The notes under the pieces are model-generated. The model did no database searches. It was not told the DNA's origin and was given only the letters and a program-made list of their open reading frames with translations. A DNA stretch of 51,594 nucleotides from Mesostigma viride (Eukaryota; Streptophyta; Mesostigmatophyceae; Mesostigmatales; Mesostigmataceae), in contig RPFO01001227.1 of the NCBI GenBank assembly GCA_009746045.1, positions 1-51,594 of the forward strand, written 5' to 3'. Both the position numbers and the translations under genes were made by a program. Every line of letters begins with the position of its first letter. Position 1 is the stretch's first letter. Positions 47,401 through 51,594 of the stretch are shown here, one piece after another.

Positions 47401-50400
47401 TCGTCCCCTCGTCCCCTCGTCCTCGTCCCCTCGTCCCCTCGTCCCCTTGTCCCCTCGTCCCCTTGTCCCCTCGTCCCCTCGTCCCTCCGTCGTCCCCTCG
47501 TCCCCTCGTCCCCTCGTTCGTCCCTCGCCCCTTGTGCCCTTGTCCCCTCGTCCCCTCGTCCCCTTGTCCCCTCGTCCCCTCGTCCCCTTGTCCCCTCGTC
47601 CCCTCGTCCCCTCGTCCCCTCGTCCCCTCGTCCCCTCGTCCCCTCGTCCCTCGTCCCCTCGTCCCCTCGTCCCCTCGTCCGTCGCCCCTTGTCCCTCGTC
47701 CCCTAGTCCCTTGTCCCCTCGTCCCTCGTCCCTCGTCCCTGTCCCTCGTCCCCTTGTCCCCTTGTCCCCTCGTCTCGTCTCGTCCTCGTCCCGTCTCGTC
47801 CCTCGTCCCGCCCCTTCGTGCCTCGTCCCTCGTCCCTTGTCCCCTCGTCCCCTTGTCCCCTCGTCCCCTTGTTTCGTCGTCCCCTCGTCCCCTCGTCCTC
47901 GTCTCTCGTCCCCGCCCTCGTCCCCTTGTCCCTCGTCCCCTCGTCCCCTTGTCCCTCGTCCCCTCGTCCCCTCGTCCCCTCGTGCCCTCGTCCCGTCGTC
48001 CCCCGCCCCCTTGTCCCCTCGTCCCCTCGCCCCCTCGTCCCCTTGTCCCCTCGTCTCGTCCCCTCGTGCCTCGTCCCCTCGTCTCGTCCCCTCGCCCCCT
48101 TGTCCCCTCGTCCCTCGTCCCCTCGTCCCCTCGTCCCCTCGTGCCCTCGCCCCCTCGTCCCTCGTCCCCTCGTCCCTTGTCCCCTCGTCCCTCGCCCCCT
48201 CGTCCCCTTGTCCCCTCGTCCCTCGTCCCCTCGTGCCCTCGTCCCCTCGTCCCCTCGTCCCCTCGCCCCCTTGTCCCCTCGTCCCCTCGTCCCCTCGTCC
48301 CCTCGTCCCCTCGTCCCCTTGTCCCTCGTCCCCTCGTCCCCCTCGTCCCCTCGTCCCCTCGTCCCCTCGTCCCCTCGTCCCCTCGTCCCTCGTCCCCTCG
48401 TCCCCTCATCCCTCGTCCCCTCGTCCTCGTCCCCTCGTCCCCTCGTCCCCTCGTCCCTTGTCCCCTCGTCCCCTCGTCCTCGTCCCCTCGTCCCCTTGTC
48501 CCCTCGTCCCCTCGTCCCCTCGTCCCCCTCGTCCCCTCGCCCCCTCGTCCCCTTGTCCCCTCGTCCCTCGTCCCTCGTCCCCTCGTCCCTCGTCCCTCGT
48601 CCCCTCGTCCCCTCGTCCCCTCGTCCCTCGTCCCTCGTCCCTCGTCCCTCGTCCCTCATCCCTCGTCCCCTCGTCCCCTCGTCCCCTCGTCCCCTCGCCC
48701 CCTTGTCCCCTCGTCCCTCGTCCCCTCGTCCCTCGTCCCCTCGTCCCTCGTCCCCTCGTCCCCTCGTCCCTCGTCCTCGTCCCCTCGTCCCCTCGTCCCC
48801 TCGTCCCCTCGTCCGTCGTTGCCTCTCGTCCCCTCGTCTCGTCCCCTCGCCCCTTGTCCCCTCGTCCCCTCGTCCCTCGTCCCCTCGTCCCCTCGTCCCT
48901 CGTCCCCTCGTCCCCTCGTCCCCTCGTCCCTCGTCCCTTGTCCCCTTGTCCCTCGTCCCCTCGTCCCTCGTCCCTCGTCCCCTCGTCCCCTCGTCCCCTC
49001 GTCCCTTGTCTCCCTCGTCCCTCGTCCCCTCGTCCGTCGTTGCCGTCGTCCCTCGTCCCCTCGTCCCCTCGTCCCCTCGTCCCTCGTCCCCTTGTCGTCC
49101 CCTCGTCCCTCGTCCTCGTCCCCTCGTCCCCTCGTCCCCTCGTCCCTTCGTCCCGTCGTTGCCCGTCGTCCCTCGTCCCTCGTCCCCTCGTCCCCTCGTC
49201 CCCTCGTCCCTCGTCCCCTCGTCCCCTCGTCTGTCCCCTCGTCCCCTTGTCCCTTGTCCCCTCGTCCTTGTCCTCGTCCCCTCGTCCCCTCGTCCCTCGT
49301 CCCTCTCCCCTCGCCCTGTCCCTCGTCCCCTCGTCCCTCGTCCCCTCGTCCCCTCGTCCCCTCGTCCCCTCGTCCCCTCGTCCCCTCGTCCCCTCGTCCC
49401 CTTGTCCCCTCGTCCCCTCGTCTCGTCCCCTCGTCCCCTCGTCCCTCGTCCCCTCGTCCCCGTTCGTCCTTCGTCCCCTCGTCCCCTCGTCGTCGTCCCT
49501 CGTCCCTCGTCCCTCGTCCGTCGTCCTCGTCGTTGCCTCGTCCCCTCGTCCCTCGTCCCCTCGTCCCCTCGTCCCTCGTCCTCGTCCCTCGTCCCCTTCG
49601 TCCCTCGTCCCCTCGTCCCCTCGTCCCTCGTCCCCTCGTCCTCGTCCTCGTCCCCTCGTCCCCTCGTCCCCTCGTCCCTCGTCTCGTCCCCTTGTCCCTT
49701 GTCCCCTCGTCCCTCGTCCCCTCGTCCCTCGTCCCCTCGTCCCCTCGTCCCCTCGTCCCTCGTCGTCCCTTGTCCTCGTCTCGTCCCCTCGTCCCTCTCC
49801 CTCGTCCCTCGTCCCTCGTCCCGTCGTTGCCTCGTCCCTCGTCCCTCGTCCCTCGCCCTTGTCCCCTCGTCCCCTAGTCCCCTCGTCCCCTCGTCCCCTC
49901 GTCCTCCGTCCCCTCGTCCCTCGTCCCCTCGTCCTCGTCCCCTCGTCCCTGTCCGCCCTCGTCCCCTCGTCCCCTCGTCCCTTGTCCCCTCGTCCCTCGT
50001 CCCCTCGTCCCTCGTCCCCTCGTCCCCTTGTCCCTCGTCCCCTCGTCCCTGTCCCCTCGCCCCCTTGTCCCCTCGTCCCCTCGTCCCTCGTCCCCTCGTC
50101 CCCTCGTCCCTCGTCCCGTCGTTGCCTCGTCCCTCGTCCCCTCGTCCCTCGCCTTGTCCTCTGTCCCTCGTCCCTCGTCCCCTCGTCCCCTCGTCCCCTC
50201 GTCCCGTTGTCCCCTCGTCCCCTGTCCCTTGTCCCCTCGTCCCCTCGTCCCCTCGTCCCTCGTCCCCTCGTCCCCTCGTCCCTCGTCCCCTCGTCCCGTC
50301 GTTGCCTCGTCCCCTCGTCCCCTCGTCCCTCATCCCCTCGTCCCCTTGTCCCTCGTCCCCTTGTCCCCTTGTCCCCTTGTCCCCTCGTCCCCTTGTCCCT

Positions 50401-51594
50401 CGTCCCCTCGTCCCCTTGTCCCCTCGTCCCTCGTCCCTCGTCCCGTCGTTGCCTCGTCCCTCGTCCCCTCGTCCCCTCGTCCCTCGTCTCGTCCCGTCGT
50501 CCCGTCCCTCGTCCCCTCGTCCCCTCGTCCCCTCGTCCCCTTCTCCCTCGTCCCTTGTCCCCTGTCCCGCTCGTCCCCTCTCGTCCTCGTCCCCTCGTCC
50601 TCGTCCCTGTCCTCGCCCCTTGTGCCCTTGTTCCCTCGTCCCCTCGTCCCCTTGTCCCCTCGTCCCTCGTCCCCTTGTCCCCTCGTCCCCTCGTCCCTCG
50701 TCCCTCGTCCTCGTCCTCGTCCCCTCGTCCCTCGTCCCGGCGTCTTCGTCCTCGTCCCCTCGTCCTCGTCCCTCGCCCTTGTCCCTCGTCCCCTAGTCCC
50801 CTTGTCCCTCGTCCCTCGTCCCCTCGTCCCTCGTCCCCTCGTCCCCTTGTCCCCTTGTCCCCTCGTCCCCTCGTCCCTCGTCCCCTCGTCCCTCGTCCCC
50901 TCGTCCCTCGCCCCCTCGTGCCCTCGTCCTCGTCCCTTGTCCCCTCGTCCCTTGTCCCCTCGTCCTCGTCCCCTCGTCCCCTCGTCCTCGTCCCTCGTCC
51001 CCTCGCCCCCTCGTCCCCTTGTCCCCTCGTCCCTCGTCCCCTTGTCCCCTCGTTCCCCTCGTCCCCCGTGCCCTCGTCCCCTGTCCCTCGTCCCTCGCCC
51101 CCTTGTCCCCTCGTCCCTCTGCCCTCGTCCCCTTGTCCCCTCGTCCTCGTCCCTTCGTGCCCTCGTCCCCTCGTCCCCTCGTCCCTCGCCCCTTGTCCCT
51201 CGTCCCTCGTCCCTCGTCCCTCGTCCCTCGTGCCCTCGCCCCTCGTCCCCGTTCGTCCCTTCGTCTTTGTCCCCTCGTCCCTGCCCCCTCGTCCCCTTGT
51301 CCCTCGTCCCCTCGTCCCTCGTGCCCTCGTCCCCTCGTCCCTCGTCCCCTTCGCCCCTTGTTCCCTCGTCCGTCGTCCCCTCGTCCCTCGTCCCTCGTCT
51401 TGTCCCCTCGTCCCCTCGTCCCCTCGTCCCCTCGTCCCCTCGTCCCTCGTCCCCTCGTCCCTCGTCCCCGTCGCCCTCGTCCCCTCATCCCTCGTCCCTC
51501 GTCCCTCGTCCCCTCGTCCCTCGTCCCCTCGTCCCCTTGTCCCTCGTCCCCTCGTCCCTCGTCCCTCGTCCCCTTGTCCCTCGTCCCCTCGTCC
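44461..51594. repeat. Octamer minisatellite (CCCCTCGT)n, at least 7.1 kb, runs off the window
   Basis: The basic unit is CCCCTCGT with frequent 7-bp forms (CCCTCGT) and CCCCTTGT variants. Degenerate precursors begin near 44421. A marker, CCCGTCGTTGCC, occurs about 16 times between 45690 and 50450. Stop codons are almost absent, so every frame on both strands is open for hundreds of codons (Ser-Pro-Arg-Pro-Leu-Val or Gly-Arg-Asp-Glu-Thr repeats). Because 8 is not a multiple of 3 the frames rotate, and these are not genes. The minus strand is (GGGGACGA)n, a strong G-quadruplex former. Confidence 0.98.

Noticed and set aside
44389-51488. Very long open frames on both strands (up to 1,821 codons) encoding Ser-Pro-Arg or Gly-Arg-Asp-Glu-Thr repeats
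   Set aside because: The octamer repeat lacks stop codons, so all frames are open at once on both strands, with no start context, codon bias or splice logic. They are composition artefacts.

Overview
The window comes from a eukaryotic nuclear genome, most likely a green alga. Two spliced genes have GT-AG introns and close plant-type relatives: translation factor eIF2-gamma, and a secreted protein with a root-cap-like C-terminus and the RRRLLQ-type motifs common in algal secreted proteins. The species cannot be named from sequence alone.

Layout: 1-730 is a CCCT-type array. 2591-4889 (+) is the last visible exon of a calcium-binding, RTX-like beta-solenoid protein, with a one-base frameshift near its end. 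7681-8775 is a 1.1 kb ACC array, followed by seven 55-bp repeats. 9443-15176 (+) holds three exons of the root-cap-like gene. 15806-29138 is a retrotransposon graveyard with nested insertions: a truncated LINE is interrupted by another LINE and three ORF1-only elements, and one of those carries a tRNA-derived SINE and a TTAA-flanked, piggyBac-like DNA transposon. Most borders can be placed to the base from 8-12 bp target-site duplications. 29907-40999 (-) is a complete eight-exon eIF2-gamma gene (463 aa) with intact GTPase motifs. 41000-44420 has only short repeats and a possible transposon remnant. 44461 to the window end is a 7.1 kb GC-rich octamer minisatellite.

The most unusual feature is that the introns of eIF2-gamma, and one intron of the root-cap-like gene, are partly built from degraded copies of their own exon edges. 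The last or first 20-50 bp of an exon, with its splice site, recurs several times inside the adjacent intron. The stop-codon region of eIF2-gamma recurs downstream in the same way. A second result is that ORF1-only elements and an RT-bearing LINE share a 3'-terminal hairpin with compensatory base changes, next to short tandem tails. This points to a shared RT-recognition structure.

The host genes do not form a pathway. eIF2-gamma is a housekeeping translation GTPase; the other two look extracellular. Most of the remaining DNA is repeats and transposons.
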